A DNA stretch of 64,000 bases from Scilla litardierei (Eukaryota > Streptophyta > Magnoliopsida > Asparagales > Asparagaceae): NCBI GenBank assembly GCA_030789695.1, contig CM061141.1, positions 171,072,807 through 171,136,806 on the forward strand. The letters run 5' to 3'. The translations under genes and the position numbers were made by a program. The notes below the pieces were generated by a model, which made no database searches, was not told the origin of the DNA, and saw only the letters and a list, made by a program, of their open reading frames with translations. Of this stretch, positions 63,604 through 64,000 are shown piece by piece; within the stretch, counting starts at the first letter, position 1; each line of letters opens with the position of its first letter.

Positions 63604-63620
63604 TTGACAACTGTCTTTGG
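63604..63620 (+). other. Possible decayed primer-binding site
   Basis: TTGACAACTGTCTTTGG, two bases after a CA-ending LTR candidate, can be aligned with the TTGGCGCCGTCTGTGG type of PBS found in Tat-lineage elements, allowing a few substitutions and one inserted base. If real, the block to its left is a 5' LTR or a shared LTR. The match is weak enough to be chance. Confidence 0.3.
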
Positions 63621-63654
63621 TCAATTTTGGCCTTAACACCATGTGATCAAAAAA

Positions 63655-64000
63655 CTCCCCAAAAAATTCCCGAGCTCAGAAAAATAAAAGAAGACAAACT
63701 TAGTTTATAAAAATCATATCATTTAATAAAATGAACCACATCTTCAATAAACTGTAGAAAATATTTTCGAGCTTAGAAAAATCTGCCAAAAATTCCATTA
63801 GAGTCGAGAGATGGTCATCTTCAACTGGAAAAATAAGAGAAGACAAATGTAGAATATAAAATTAATATCATTTAATAAAAAGTTCTATATCTTCCATAAA
63901 ATGTAGAAAATAGCACCGAGCTCAAAAAAAATTCGCAAAAATATTCGTTGGAACCGGGAGATCGCCATCTTCAACTGAAAAATAAGAGAAGACAAAATTA
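63655..64000 (+). repeat. Sat148 satellite, right edge of window
   Basis: CGAGCTCAGAAAAATAAAAG, GAAGACAAACTTAG, ATCATATCATTTAATAAAAT and two further monomers match the 7015-9878 family in the same orientation. The first monomer lacks about 70 bp in its middle. The array runs off the window, so its length is unknown. Confidence 0.9.

Overview
This window is repetitive nuclear DNA, most probably from an angiosperm. That judgement rests on three things: a plant-type Ty3/gypsy chromovirus with a tRNA-iMet primer-binding site, a remnant that looks like the plant Tat-lineage (Ogre/Retand-type) Ty3/gypsy elements with an antisense 'putative gypsy type transposon' reading frame, and long satellite arrays. 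I recognise no host protein-coding gene, tRNA, rRNA, CRISPR or prokaryotic system. The species cannot be named from the sequence. All repeat comparisons below were made by eye, so copy numbers and block edges are approximate.

Layout. 1-7014 is a tandem array of a ~74-bp satellite (Sat74). 7015-9878 is a ~148-bp satellite (Sat148) with a ~1.8-kb higher-order repeat that includes an inverted segment. 9879-10378 is a gap of exactly 500 N. 10379-34154 is Sat74 again, now in the opposite orientation, built from nested duplications with offsets of about 1.36, 4.2, 4.55 and 7.4 kb. 34155-34654 is a second gap of exactly 500 N. 34655-54267 is a ~336-bp satellite (Sat336) of about 58 monomers in one orientation, with higher-order duplications of about 4.2-5.6 kb.

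54268-58462 is a decayed, 3'-truncated Ty3/gypsy chromovirus lying inside Sat336. It has a 5' LTR (TGAT...ATCA), a tRNA-iMet PBS, gag with a CCHC knuckle, protease, reverse transcriptase, RNase H and only the zinc finger of integrase. Its 3' side is fused directly to a Sat336 fragment (58463-58541). 58542-59648 is an unassigned GC-rich island followed by an AT-rich stretch. 59649-60340 is a 58-bp minisatellite whose units carry a hairpin. 60620-62764 (minus strand) is a broken Transposase_28/PF04195-like gene with a coiled coil and acidic tail. About 62798-63601 is an LTR-like promoter block on the plus strand with TATAAATA. From about 63655 to the end the DNA is Sat148 again.

Interpretation. 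Three unrelated satellites adjoin one another, their higher-order structure suggests recent unequal exchange, and an old chromovirus sits inside one of them. This fits pericentromeric or centromeric heterochromatin, but nothing here proves it. The two fixed-length gaps split the window into three contigs. The apparent inversion between the two Sat74 arrays falls across a gap, so it may be a scaffolding orientation error. The long open frames in the satellites are by-products of stop-poor repeats and are not annotated as genes.
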